From Actinoplanes sp. KI2 (GTDB taxonomy: Bacteria > Actinomycetota > Actinomycetes > Mycobacteriales > Micromonosporaceae), in NCBI RefSeq assembly GCF_025630775.1, contig NZ_JAOSZE010000019.1, positions 1-64,000 on the forward strand: a DNA stretch of 64,000 bases. Reading direction: 5' to 3'. The notes beneath the pieces were generated by a model. The model saw only the letters and a list, made by a program, of their open reading frames with translations, was not told the origin of the DNA and made no database searches. The first letter of the stretch is position 1; the number at the start of each line of letters is the position of its first letter. Shown piece by piece: positions 34,399 through 43,272 of the stretch. A program made the translations under genes and the position numbers.

Positions 34399-36246
34399 AT
34401 GGTTGCGGTGGGCGAGCAGGCGCAGGTTTCCAGGATGTACGAGGTGCTCGACGCCGAGATCGCCTCGGTCGTCGACGAGCTCGCGGGCCGGCCAGGGCCG
34501 GATCGCGCGCCGGTGCTGCGGGCACGACTCGCGGCGCTGCGCGGCGCCGAGCATGCACTGGTGTTCGGCCGGATCGATCGCGTCGACGGGACGACGCTGC
34601 ACCTCGGGCGGCGCGGGCTCTGGGTGGACGGCGAGCCGATTTTGATCGATTGGCGGGCGCCGGCCGCCGAGCCGTTCTACGCGGCCACCGCGGCGCATCC
34701 GATGGGCTTGCGCCGGCGCCGGCACCTGCGGCTCGACGGACGCCGGGTGGTGTCGGTCGCGGACGAGATCCTCGACGGGTCGCCGCCAGGCCCGGACGAC
34801 CGGGTCGGGGATGGTCCGCTCGCCGAAGCGCTCGCCGCGCCGCGCACCGGGCGCATGGGCGACGCGGTGGCGACCTTGCAGGCCGAGCAGGATGCGATCG
34901 TACGGTCGGCGCACCGCGGAATCACCGTGGTCGAGGGCGGTCCGGGCACCGGGAAGACCGTGGTGGCGCTGCACCGGGCGGCCTACGTGCTGTTCGCGCT
35001 CCCCGCGGCGGCCGAGCGCGGGGTGCTGGTGGTCGGGCCGGACGCTCGCTTCCTCTCGTACATCGAGCGGGTGTTGCCGTCGCTGGGCGAGAACGACGCC
35101 GTTCTGGTCACGCGTGCCGGGCTCACCGGGCAGGAACCGACCGCGACCGACACGCCCGCGGAAGCGCGCCGCAAGGGGCAGGCGGAGATGGCCGATTCCA
35201 TCCGATCGCTGGTGGCGGCGCGCCGGCCGGCTGTCGCGCCGATCGAGCTGCCACTGGGGTCGGAAACGATCGAAATCGGCGCGGAGGCGGTCGGTGAAGC
35301 GATCGCGGCCGCCCACGATCTGCCGCACAACCCGGGTCGAGCGGCGTTCAAGGAGTACCTGATTGCCGAGCTGCGACGGGTGCGGGCCGCGAGGACCGCC
35401 ACGACGCTGGCGCGGATCGACGCGGACACGGCCGCGGCCACCGGGATCGACCTGGACGCGGCGGTCGCCGCCGACCTCGAATCGCTCGGCCTCGGCGCGG
35501 AAGCGCGCGAACTCGGTCGCGATGCGTCGACGGCGCTCTCGGAACTCGCCGAAACCGTCGTGGACGATCCGCGGCTCGACGCGGCAATCGATCGGATCTG
35601 GCCGCGGCTGACCGCGAGCGACATCATCGGGCCGCAAACGGATTGGACCGCCGCGGATCTCGCGCTGCTGGACGAGGCCGCCGAGCTGCTCGATGGCCCG
35701 CCCGAGGTCGTCTACGGGCACATCGTGATCGACGAGGCGCAGGAGCTGACCGAGATGGACTGGCGGGCCGTGCTGCGACGCTGCCCGTCTCGATCGATGA
35801 CCGTGGTGGGCGACTTCGCCCAGGCCGGCCAGGGCTCGACCGTCACGACCTGGCGGCAGGCCGTCGGCGATCGATTCGAGCGGCACACGCTGACGGTCAA
35901 CTACCGGACCACCGCGGAGATCCTCGAGTACAACCGCGATCTGCTCGCCGCGATCGCCCCCGGTCAGCGGCTCAGTCGATCGCTGCGGCACGGCGAGCCG
36001 CCACTGATCGCGCCACCGACCCTGGACCTCGACGATGACGAGCTCGTCGCCGTGATCGGCCCCGATCACCTGGACATTCCCGGGGCCATCCCGGTCTCCG
36101 CCTGCCGCGGCCTGGAGTTCGACACGGTACTCGTGGTGGCGCCGGCCGAATTCACCGAGCGTGACCTCTACGTGGCACAGACCCGCGCCACCCGGCGGCT
36201 GGTCATCGTCCCGGAGCCGGACGCGCTTCCCACCCTGCGACGGTAG
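34399..36246 (+). CDS. HelD-like superfamily 1 helicase (RNA-polymerase recycling type)
   Basis: A 615-residue UvrD/Rep-like ATPase. Walker A is GGPGTGKTVVALHRAAY (about residue 180), Walker B is VIDEAQELTEMDW (about 445), followed by the motif III-type VVGDFAQAGQGS, the late VNYRTTAEIL, the motif V ACRGLEFDTVLVV and motif VI YVAQTRATRRLVIV. The short N-terminal helical region and the split first domain fit actinobacterial HelD/HelR, which remove stalled or drug-bound RNA polymerase from DNA. HelR confers rifamycin tolerance in Streptomyces. No rifamycin-associated element was recognised upstream. A DNA-repair role is an alternative. Confidence 0.85.
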   Translation: MVAVGEQAQVSRMYEVLDAEIASVVDELAGRPGPDRAPVLRARLAALRGAEHALVFGRIDRVDGTTLHLGRRGLWVDGEPILIDWRAPAAEPFYAATAAHPMGLRRRRHLRLDGRRVVSVADEILDGSPPGPDDRVGDGPLAEALAAPRTGRMGDAVATLQAEQDAIVRSAHRGITVVEGGPGTGKTVVALHRAAYVLFALPAAAERGVLVVGPDARFLSYIERVLPSLGENDAVLVTRAGLTGQEPTATDTPAEARRKGQAEMADSIRSLVAARRPAVAPIELPLGSETIEIGAEAVGEAIAAAHDLPHNPGRAAFKEYLIAELRRVRAARTATTLARIDADTAAATGIDLDAAVAADLESLGLGAEARELGRDASTALSELAETVVDDPRLDAAIDRIWPRLTASDIIGPQTDWTAADLALLDEAAELLDGPPEVVYGHIVIDEAQELTEMDWRAVLRRCPSRSMTVVGDFAQAGQGSTVTTWRQAVGDRFERHTLTVNYRTTAEILEYNRDLLAAIAPGQRLSRSLRHGEPPLIAPPTLDLDDDELVAVIGPDHLDIPGAIPVSACRGLEFDTVLVVAPAEFTERDLYVAQTRATRRLVIVPEPDALPTLRR

Positions 36247-36335
36247 CCGCGACGCATCCACAGATAAGCCGCAGCGCTTCCGCAGAGAAGCATACAGTCG
36301 CGTACGCTTCTGCGAATCCGCACCTCAGAGGCGGT

Positions 36336-36445
36336 TTGGTCGCGGTGACGCGGCTCGGGAACTGATGGACAAGCTGTACCGGCACAGCCCGCGCCGCTCG
36401 GCCGCCCTGATCGCCGGCAAGATGCCGGACCTGCTCAGCCACTGA
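36336..36445 (+). other. Possible C-terminal gene remnant
   Basis: A short frame reads RGDAARELMDKLYRHSPRR and then ALIAGKMPDLLSH before a TGA at 36443. It is protein-like but has no start of its own and no family I recognise. The rest of 36247-36540 shows nothing. Confidence 0.3.
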
Positions 36446-36540
36446 CCGGGCGAGCCCGGCACGGGTGGTGGCCGAGGCGGGCGACGGCGCGGCAGCGGTC
36501 CTGGCCGCAGCAAGCAGGCCGCCGCTCGGCGCGGAACGGC

Positions 36541-38943
36541 TTACGCGCCGGCCAGGTGACGGCGGACGGCGGCGGCGTCGGGCAGTTCCAGGGCCCACGC
36601 CGCGCTTTCGCCGCCGGCGGCGCGGACCGCCTCCTTCACCAGCGGCACAGCGGGCGGCGTCACGCTGAGTTCCCGCACGCCCAGGGCCGCCAGCACCGGA
36701 ACGGCGGTCTCGTCGGCGGCGAGCTCTCCGCAGACCGCCACCGGAACTCCGGCGTCGCGGCACACCCGGTCGATCAGGCGCAGCACCGCGGGGTCGAGCG
36801 CGTCGGCCGGCACGGCCGGGTTCCCGCGTTCGGCCGCCAGCGTGTACTGCGCGAGGTCGTTCGTCCCGATGCTGACGAAGTCCAGATGCGATCGGAACGT
36901 AGCGATTTTCAGCGCCGCGGCCGGCACCTCGACCATGATGCCCACCGCCAGCCCGCTCGGCGCGTCGAGGTCGTCGAGCAGCCGACGCGCCGCGAGCAGC
37001 TCGTCGAGGCTGGTGACCATCGGGAACATGACGCTCATCGGGGTGTCCCGGGCGACCTGGACGATCGCCTCGATCTGATCGCGAAACAGCCGCGGATGTG
37101 CGAGCGAATGCCGAAGCCCGCGTACGCCGAGGAACGGGTTCTGTTCCGGTCGGCCGGGAGCGTATCGGAGCGGCTTGTCCCCGCCGACGTCGAGCGTCCG
37201 CACGGTGATCGGCCGACCGCCGATCGCCTCGGCGAGCGCTCGATAGGTCGCGACCTGTTCGTCGACGCCCGGCGCCTCGTCCCGATCGAGAAAGAGGAAC
37301 TCCGACCGCACCAACCCGGCCAGGTCGGCGCCGTGCGCAGCAGCCGCGCGCGCGTCCTCGACCGATCCGACGTTGGCCGCCACCGCGATCGGCACGCCGT
37401 TGCGGGTCACGGCCGGTTCGTGCGCCAGCCGCTCGGCCCGTTGCCGGCGAACGGCGCGCTGCGTCCCCCGGCCCCGAAACTCCGCCAGCGCCCGGTCGTC
37501 GGGCGCGATCACGAACTCGCCGGTGCCGCCGTCGAGGGCGATCGTCGTCCCGGCCGCGACGCCGAGCACGCCGGCGCCCGCCCCCACCACCATCGGAATC
37601 TCGCGCCCCCGGGCGAGAATGGCGGCGTGCGCGGTGGGGCTGCCACCCGCCAGCAGCACCCCGGTCACCCGGCTCCGGTCGAGCCCGGCAACGTCGCCCG
37701 GGGTGAGATCGGACGCGATCAGCACGCCGTCCCCGTCGAGTCGCGTTTGCTCGAGTCCGAGCAGATGGCGCACCACCTGCTCGCCGACCGCTCGCACGTC
37801 GGCGGCACGACCTTTGAGGTACGGGTCGGGCAGCGCCTCGAACTCCCCCGCCACCCGCTCGGCGGCGTCGCGGACCGCTCGCGGCGCGGCGTCACCACCG
37901 TCGATCCGGGCCCGGACGTCGTCCAGCAGATCCGCGTCCGCCAACAGCAGCAGGTGCGCCTCGAAGATGCCCGCCCGGTCCGGCCCGAAGCCCCCGATGA
38001 GCTGCGAGATCTCCAGCCGCGTCGCCTCGACGGCGGCCTCGACCCGCGGCCACTCCACCGCGACGCCCTGCCCCGGCATCTCGGAAATGCCGGCGGGCGA
38101 GGCGACCGGGCGCCAGGCCGGCCCGACGCCGACACCGGCCGACGCCGCTTGACCTCGCGTTCCCCCGGTCGCCGATGTTCCGGGTACCTCCGTCACAGCC
38201 GGTGCGGCGGGCAGGTCGGCCTCGTCGAATCGACGCCGCGCGAGCGCGACCAACCCCTCGACGGCCGCCCCCGCCTGCGGCCCGGACGCCCGCAGTTCGA
38301 CCTCGTGCCCGCGCAGAACGCCGAGCGTCGACACGCGCGAGAGGCTTCCGGCCGGGACCCACCCCGAGCCGGTCGTCCGGTTGCGGATCTCCACTCGCGC
38401 GTCGAACCGCCGCGCCTCGGTGACCAGCCGAGCCGCCGGCCGCGCGTGCAGCCCGTGCGGGTTGGCGACGGTGACGACCGCGGTCGGAGACGAGGCCGGG
38501 AGGGGATCCACGACGGAGGGCACGGCATCCGATGTGGACGAACCGGAGCCGAGGTGGGTCAGCTTCGCCTCGAGGGCGGCGGCCGCCTCCGCGGCGACCT
38601 CCGATCGCTCGGCACCGGACGCCGCCGACACCACCGCCGCGACCAGCCCTTCGACCAGCGGCGCCGGACACAGCACCACTCGATCGGGCGACCCGGCCAT
38701 CTCCAGGGCCAGCTCCGCCGACAGCACCGCACTGCCCAGATCCATCAGCACCACGACGCCGTCCCCCGCGTCCGCGCGATCGATCGCCGAGGCGATCGCC
38801 ACCGCGTCGGTGCCGGTCGTCGACTCGTCCAGACCGGCGGCCACCTCGATCGGCGGCCGCCCGTCGTGGACCATCTCCACGGCCAGCGCCACCGCGGCCA
38901 CGGCCAGCGCCCGGCTGTGGCTCACCACCACCAGACCGACCAT
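36541..38943 (-). CDS. dhaM: DhaM-HPr-enzyme I fusion of the PTS dihydroxyacetone kinase
   Basis: One 800-residue chain combines three phosphocarriers. Residues 1-130 are DhaM, with the active-site His9 in VVVSHSRALA. Residues 155-245 are HPr, with the histidine of NPHGLHARPAARL (about 166). From about 265 onward comes enzyme I, with the phospho-histidine loop GGSPTAHAAILARG (about 437), the PEP-binding barrel VRTLDVGGDKPLRY, and the catalytic cysteine in VAVCGELAAD (about 736). The chain should pass phosphate from phosphoenolpyruvate to the ADP bound in DhaL. It is the third gene of dhaKLM, 7 bases after dhaL. Confidence 0.95.
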   Translation of the reverse strand: MVGLVVVSHSRALAVAAVALAVEMVHDGRPPIEVAAGLDESTTGTDAVAIASAIDRADAGDGVVVLMDLGSAVLSAELALEMAGSPDRVVLCPAPLVEGLVAAVVSAASGAERSEVAAEAAAALEAKLTHLGSGSSTSDAVPSVVDPLPASSPTAVVTVANPHGLHARPAARLVTEARRFDARVEIRNRTTGSGWVPAGSLSRVSTLGVLRGHEVELRASGPQAGAAVEGLVALARRRFDEADLPAAPAVTEVPGTSATGGTRGQAASAGVGVGPAWRPVASPAGISEMPGQGVAVEWPRVEAAVEATRLEISQLIGGFGPDRAGIFEAHLLLLADADLLDDVRARIDGGDAAPRAVRDAAERVAGEFEALPDPYLKGRAADVRAVGEQVVRHLLGLEQTRLDGDGVLIASDLTPGDVAGLDRSRVTGVLLAGGSPTAHAAILARGREIPMVVGAGAGVLGVAAGTTIALDGGTGEFVIAPDDRALAEFRGRGTQRAVRRQRAERLAHEPAVTRNGVPIAVAANVGSVEDARAAAAHGADLAGLVRSEFLFLDRDEAPGVDEQVATYRALAEAIGGRPITVRTLDVGGDKPLRYAPGRPEQNPFLGVRGLRHSLAHPRLFRDQIEAIVQVARDTPMSVMFPMVTSLDELLAARRLLDDLDAPSGLAVGIMVEVPAAALKIATFRSHLDFVSIGTNDLAQYTLAAERGNPAVPADALDPAVLRLIDRVCRDAGVPVAVCGELAADETAVPVLAALGVRELSVTPPAVPLVKEAVRAAGGESAAWALELPDAAAVRRHLAGA

Positions 38944-38950
38944 GCGCGGA

Positions 38951-39586
38951 TCAGGCCAGCGATCTGGCCGCGGCGGCCAGCAGGAGCGTCACCGAGGTCG
39001 CCCCCGGGTCCTGATGCCCCGCGCTGCGCTCGCCGAGATAGCTGGCCCGCCCCTTGCGAGCCACCATCGGGATCGTCTTTGCCCGGCCCTCCTCCGCCGC
39101 GCGCACCGCCGCGTCGAGCGCCTCGGCCAGCGGCTGCCCGTCGGCGACCGCCGATTCGAGCGCCTCGACGGCGGGGCCGAGCGCGTCCAGCATCGTCTTG
39201 TCCCCGGGCGACGCCTTGCCGCGCTGGACCACGCCGTCGTGCGCCGCCCGGAGCATCTTCGCGAGGTCGTTGCCGTCGAGTTGCTCCGCGTCGCCGACGG
39301 TCGTGGACATCCGGAGGAAGGCCGTGCCGTAGAGCGGGCCCGACGCCCCGCCGACGGTGCTGACCAGCGTCATCCCCGTACGCTGGAAAAGCTGGTTCGG
39401 ACGGCCCGGGCGTTCGCTCTCCAGCGTGCTGACCACCGCGCTCATCCCTCGATCCATGTTGATGCCGTGGTCGGCGTCGCCGATCGCCGAGTCGAGCTCG
39501 GTGAGCATCTCCTTGTGTTCGGCGATGAGCCGCGCGAACTCGCGGATCCACGCATCCAGCGCGGCGATGTCCACAGTGTCGGCCAT
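38951..39586 (-). CDS. dhaL: Dihydroxyacetone kinase subunit DhaL
   Basis: A 211-residue all-helical subunit that holds ADP/ATP and two magnesium ions. The magnesium ligands are the aspartates of LDSAIGDADHGINMDRGM (about residues 32-47). GGASGPLYGTAFLRMS and RGKASPGDKTMLDALGPAV line the nucleotide site. It transfers phosphate to dihydroxyacetone held by DhaK and is recharged by DhaM. It sits between dhaK (4-base gap) and the DhaM fusion. Confidence 0.95.
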   Translation of the reverse strand: MADTVDIAALDAWIREFARLIAEHKEMLTELDSAIGDADHGINMDRGMSAVVSTLESERPGRPNQLFQRTGMTLVSTVGGASGPLYGTAFLRMSTTVGDAEQLDGNDLAKMLRAAHDGVVQRGKASPGDKTMLDALGPAVEALESAVADGQPLAEALDAAVRAAEEGRAKTIPMVARKGRASYLGERSAGHQDPGATSVTLLLAAAARSLA

Positions 39587-39590
39587 GGTC

Positions 39591-40580
39591 TCAGACTCCC
39601 CAGCGCAGCGCGGGCGTGCGCACCGGCGCGTCCCACAGGCGCAGGATCTCGTCGTCGGCCTTGACCAGGGTGACCGAGCAGCCGGCCATGTCCAGGCTGG
39701 TGATGTACGGCCCGACCAGCGTGCGGGCGACCGGAACGCCGGCCTTCGCGAGGAGCGTCGAGACCTCCTGGTACATGACGTACAGCTCGATGAGCGGCGT
39801 CGCGCCCATGCCGTTCAGGAAGGCGATCACGCCGTCGCCGCCGGTGAAGTCGTGGTCGGCGAGGATCGGGGAGACCAGCATCTCGGCGATCTCGGCCGCG
39901 GTGCCCAGCGGGACGCGGCGCCGGCCGGGCTCGCCGTGGATGCCGATGCCCACCTCGATCTGGCCGGCGGGCAGGTCGAACGTGGGCTTGCCGGCCGCCG
40001 GAACCGTGCACGACGTGAGCGCGACGCCCATGCTGCGGCCGTTGGCGTTCACTTTCCGGGCGACGTCGGCCACTTCGGCGAGCGGGCGACCCTCCTCGGC
40101 CGCGGCGCCGGCGATCTTCTCGACCAGCACCGTGACGCCGACCCCACGCCGGCCGGCCGTGTAGAGGCTGTCCTCGACGGCGACGTCGTCGTTGGTCACC
40201 ACCGCGACGACCTCGGTCTCGGCCATCTCGGCGGCCATCTCGAAGTTCATCACGTCGCCGGTGTAGTTCTTGACGATGTGCAGCACGCCGGCGCCGCCGT
40301 CGACGCCCTTGGTGGCCGCGAGCATCTGATCGGGAACCGGCGAGGTGAAGACCTCACCGGCGCAGGCCGCGTCGAGCATGCCCATCCCGACGAACCCCGC
40401 GTGCAGCGGCTCGTGCCCGGACCCGCCACCGGAGACGAGCCCCACCTTGCCCCGCACCGGCGCGTCGCCGCGGAACACGACGCGCTGCTCATGATCGACC
40501 CTCAGCTCCGGATGTGCGGCCGCCACGCCACGCAGTGCATCCACGACGACCTGCGCCGGATCGTTGATGAGCTTGTTCAT
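39591..40580 (-). CDS. dhaK: Dihydroxyacetone kinase subunit DhaK
   Basis: A 329-residue substrate-binding subunit. Dihydroxyacetone binds covalently to the histidine of GIGIHGEPG (about residue 217). LVSGGGSGHEPLHAGFVGMG near residue 50 and VVTNDDVAVEDSLYTAGRRG form the rest of the site. The C-terminus, LWDAPVRTPALRWGV, is typical. It is the first gene of the dhaKLM operon, which makes dihydroxyacetone phosphate for glycolysis from glycerol or triose breakdown. Confidence 0.96.
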   Translation of the reverse strand: MNKLINDPAQVVVDALRGVAAAHPELRVDHEQRVVFRGDAPVRGKVGLVSGGGSGHEPLHAGFVGMGMLDAACAGEVFTSPVPDQMLAATKGVDGGAGVLHIVKNYTGDVMNFEMAAEMAETEVVAVVTNDDVAVEDSLYTAGRRGVGVTVLVEKIAGAAAEEGRPLAEVADVARKVNANGRSMGVALTSCTVPAAGKPTFDLPAGQIEVGIGIHGEPGRRRVPLGTAAEIAEMLVSPILADHDFTGGDGVIAFLNGMGATPLIELYVMYQEVSTLLAKAGVPVARTLVGPYITSLDMAGCSVTLVKADDEILRLWDAPVRTPALRWGV

Positions 40581-40631
40581 ACCGACAACCTACGCCGCGA
40601 CCGGACCCAGGTGGTGATCATCAACCCCAGT

Positions 40632-41789
40632 TCAAAACCGGTTTTCGGGTACGGGTCGAAGCGCACCGGAGAGCAGCCGCGGCAGCAGGTAGTCGCGCAG
40701 CGCCGACAACGCATCGTTCTCCTCGGCGAGGTGGTCCCGGAGCGCGAACAGGGAACGGACCCGCTCGGTGAACCCGGCGATCGCCTCGGCCGCCGGCAGG
40801 CGCACCCGGACCGCGAGGGCGTGCCCGCGGTTGAGCCCGGGAACCGCCGAGTCCTGGTTCATCCGGCTCAACTTCAACGACGAGAGCAGGAAGTACGCGT
40901 ACGGGAAGCCCAGGTTTGGGTCTTTGAGGCGTACGTAGTAGGTCGTGTCGATCGGATAGAACCCGATCGGCGACCAGTGCACCGAGCCGACCGTACCCTT
41001 GCGGCCGACGATCACGCCGGGCCCCTCGACGAGCGGCCGGTCGTGGCTGCCGGAGACGCCGCCGCTGCCGTAGACCGGGACGTCCCCCGGGCGGCGCCGG
41101 GCGGCGGGCAGGGCCTTGCCGTAGACCAGGTCGATGACGTCCCCGAGCGCGCACGTTCGCTCATGTCCGGCGCTCACCCGGTCGAACTCGGCCGCGGCCA
41201 GGTCACCGGCGATCCGCGCCGCCTGCTCGTTCCCGGCGATCTTGTCGTCCAGCGCGGACAGCACGTCGGCGATCGCGGTCTGCGCGGCCAGCGGCGGAAT
41301 CACGATCGGCAGCGACGCGAGGATGCCGAGGTTGATGTGCGGCACCCCGGTGGTGATGGCGCTGGTGCGGATCGCGTCCACCATGGCCGGCGATCGGAAC
41401 TGGTGGTACACGAAGCGCGGGTCGGCCTTGGCCGGATCGACCCGCAGCCGCATCTGGCTCTGCGAGATCAGGTAGCGGTCGTGGCCGGCCGGCACGATGC
41501 CGACCTGGCCGAGCGTGCCGCGCTGGGTGAAGACGACGTCGCCGGGGCGCGCCTGATTGTGCGCGAGCGACGCCGCCTTCTCCGCGGTGACGTACACGAA
41601 GGCCGACGCGTCGAAGGTGCTCCGCGTCGAGAGGTTGCCGCCGCGGATCACCGGAACGCCGTCGCCGACGTAGTCCTTGCCGCCCAGCGATGACCCGAAC
41701 GGGCCGCCGACCAGCCCTTTCGGCGCCGCCACGTCGCGCAGCGTCCCCTTCGGCCACTCCGGCAGCGTCCCCTTCGGCCAGTCAGTCAT
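40632..41789 (-). CDS. hsdS: Type I restriction-modification specificity subunit
   Basis: A 385-residue protein with the two target-recognition domains and two helical spacers of HsdS. The first spacer begins at IPPLAAQTAIADVLSALDDK, about residue 180, and the second is at AEAIAGFTERVRSLFALRDH, about 340, just before LRDYLLPRLLSGALRP. Each domain starts with a typical edge (VPVIRGGNLSTRS, DVPVYGSGGVSGSHD). It should set the DNA sequence methylated by HsdM. The N-terminus contains a duplicated WPKGTL segment. Its start lies 8 bases inside hsdM, so the two are coupled. Confidence 0.92.
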   Translation of the reverse strand: MTDWPKGTLPEWPKGTLRDVAAPKGLVGGPFGSSLGGKDYVGDGVPVIRGGNLSTRSTFDASAFVYVTAEKAASLAHNQARPGDVVFTQRGTLGQVGIVPAGHDRYLISQSQMRLRVDPAKADPRFVYHQFRSPAMVDAIRTSAITTGVPHINLGILASLPIVIPPLAAQTAIADVLSALDDKIAGNEQAARIAGDLAAAEFDRVSAGHERTCALGDVIDLVYGKALPAARRRPGDVPVYGSGGVSGSHDRPLVEGPGVIVGRKGTVGSVHWSPIGFYPIDTTYYVRLKDPNLGFPYAYFLLSSLKLSRMNQDSAVPGLNRGHALAVRVRLPAAEAIAGFTERVRSLFALRDHLAEENDALSALRDYLLPRLLSGALRPVPENRF

Positions 41790-43143
41790 GCAGGCGCCCG
41801 AGCTGATCGCGCACCATCGCCTCCAGCCGCGCCGACTCCTCGAACTGCGCGTACAGCTCCTTGGTCAGCCGCTCGATGCGATCGGCGACCGGCTCGGTCT
41901 CCTCGTCGCGCGCCACGGTCCCCACGTAGCGACCCGGGTTGAGCACGTAATCCTGCTCGGCGACCTCTTCGACCGACGCCGAGAAGCAGAAACCGGGCAC
42001 ATCCTCGTACCCGTCGGACCGCCACGCCCGATAGGTGCCGGCGATCCGCGCGATGTCGCTGGTGGTCAGGATCCGTTCGGTGCGGTCCACCATCGTGCCG
42101 AGCCCGCGCGCGTCGACGAACAGGATCTGCCCGCGGCGGGCGCTCTTGTTCCGCGCCAGGAACCAGACGCAGGCCGGAATCGCCGTGGTGCGGAACAGGT
42201 TCGCGGGCAGCGCCACCATGCAGGCGACCAGATCGGCGCGCACCAGCGCCGCCCGGATCGTCCCCTCCCCCATCTGCCGCGACGACATCGACCCGTTCGA
42301 GAGCACCACGCCCGCGCTGCCGTCGCCGGCCAGCTTCGCCGCGATCAGCTGCAGCCAGGCGAAGTTGGCGTTGCTCAGCGGCGGCACGCCGAACCGCCAG
42401 CGCGGGTCGTGCGGGTCGCGCTGCCAGTCGGACTGGTTGAACGGCGGGTTCGCCAGGATGAAGTCGGCCCGCAGCCCCGGGTGCAGATCGTTGGCGAAGG
42501 TGTCGCCCCACCGATCGCCGAGCCCGCTCGGATCCATGCCGTGAATGGCGAGGTTCATCTTGGCGAGCCGCCACGTGCGCTCGTTGCTCTCCTGCCCGCG
42601 TACGGAAAGGTCGGGTTTGACCTTGGCGGACTGCACGAACATCCCGCCCGACCCGCAGCAGGGGTCGTAGACGACGCCGCGATCGGGTTCGAGCACCTCG
42701 ACCAGCAGCCGCACCACCCCCGCCGGCGTGTAGAACTCGCCGGCCCGCTTGCCCTCGGCGCGGGCGAAACGCTCGAGAAAGTACTCGTAGGACTCGCCGA
42801 GCACGTCCCGCTTCTCGCCGGCGAACCGCGCATCTCCGATCAGCGCGACGAGCTCGGCGAGCCGACCCTGATCGAGGCTGCGGAACACCTTCGGCAGCAC
42901 ACCGGCGAGCGCCGGATTGTCCCGCATGATCGAGTCCATCGCCGCGTCGAGTTTCGCGCCGTCGCCGCCGGCCAGATCGGCCCACCGGACCCCGAGCGCA
43001 CCCATGTCCGAGACGTGCTTGAGAAAGACCAGGCCGAGGATGAACTCCTTGTACTGCCCGGCATCGACCGAACCGCGCAGCTTCTCGGCCGCCCGCCAGA
43101 GCAGCTCCTGAATCTCCCGCGTCCGTGACACCCCGGCTTTCAT
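41782..43143 (-). CDS. hsdM: Type I adenine-specific DNA methyltransferase subunit
   Basis: A 453-residue N6-adenine methyltransferase. The N-terminal helical domain is SVDAGQYKEFILGLVFLKHVSD. The AdoMet site is VYDPCCGSGGMFVQSA (about residue 163), and the catalytic NPPF lies in DFILANPPFNQSDW (about 232). The ATG at 43143 begins MKAGVSRTREIQELLW. The gene heads an hsdM-hsdS pair. No hsdR gene is in the window, and the flanking genes are unrelated, so this looks like a solitary modification system. Confidence 0.93.
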   Translation of the reverse strand: MKAGVSRTREIQELLWRAAEKLRGSVDAGQYKEFILGLVFLKHVSDMGALGVRWADLAGGDGAKLDAAMDSIMRDNPALAGVLPKVFRSLDQGRLAELVALIGDARFAGEKRDVLGESYEYFLERFARAEGKRAGEFYTPAGVVRLLVEVLEPDRGVVYDPCCGSGGMFVQSAKVKPDLSVRGQESNERTWRLAKMNLAIHGMDPSGLGDRWGDTFANDLHPGLRADFILANPPFNQSDWQRDPHDPRWRFGVPPLSNANFAWLQLIAAKLAGDGSAGVVLSNGSMSSRQMGEGTIRAALVRADLVACMVALPANLFRTTAIPACVWFLARNKSARRGQILFVDARGLGTMVDRTERILTTSDIARIAGTYRAWRSDGYEDVPGFCFSASVEEVAEQDYVLNPGRYVGTVARDEETEPVADRIERLTKELYAQFEESARLEAMVRDQLGRLHD

Positions 43144-43236
43144 CCGCGCATGCTCCCACAGCCCGCGCCGCACGCATCGGTACGACGCGTCGGAAACAGT
43201 CCTCGGCGGACTCGGAGTTCAGCGATGCCCGGATGG

Positions 43237-43268
43237 CCGGGGCCCGGCCGAAAGCGGCCGGGCCCCGG
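43237..43268 (-). terminator. Strong hairpin terminator of the cellulase gene
   Basis: A perfect 14-bp GC-only stem (43237-43250 with 43255-43268) with an AAAG loop begins five bases after the cellulase stop and separates it from hsdM. Confidence 0.9.
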
Positions 43269-43272
43269 GAGG

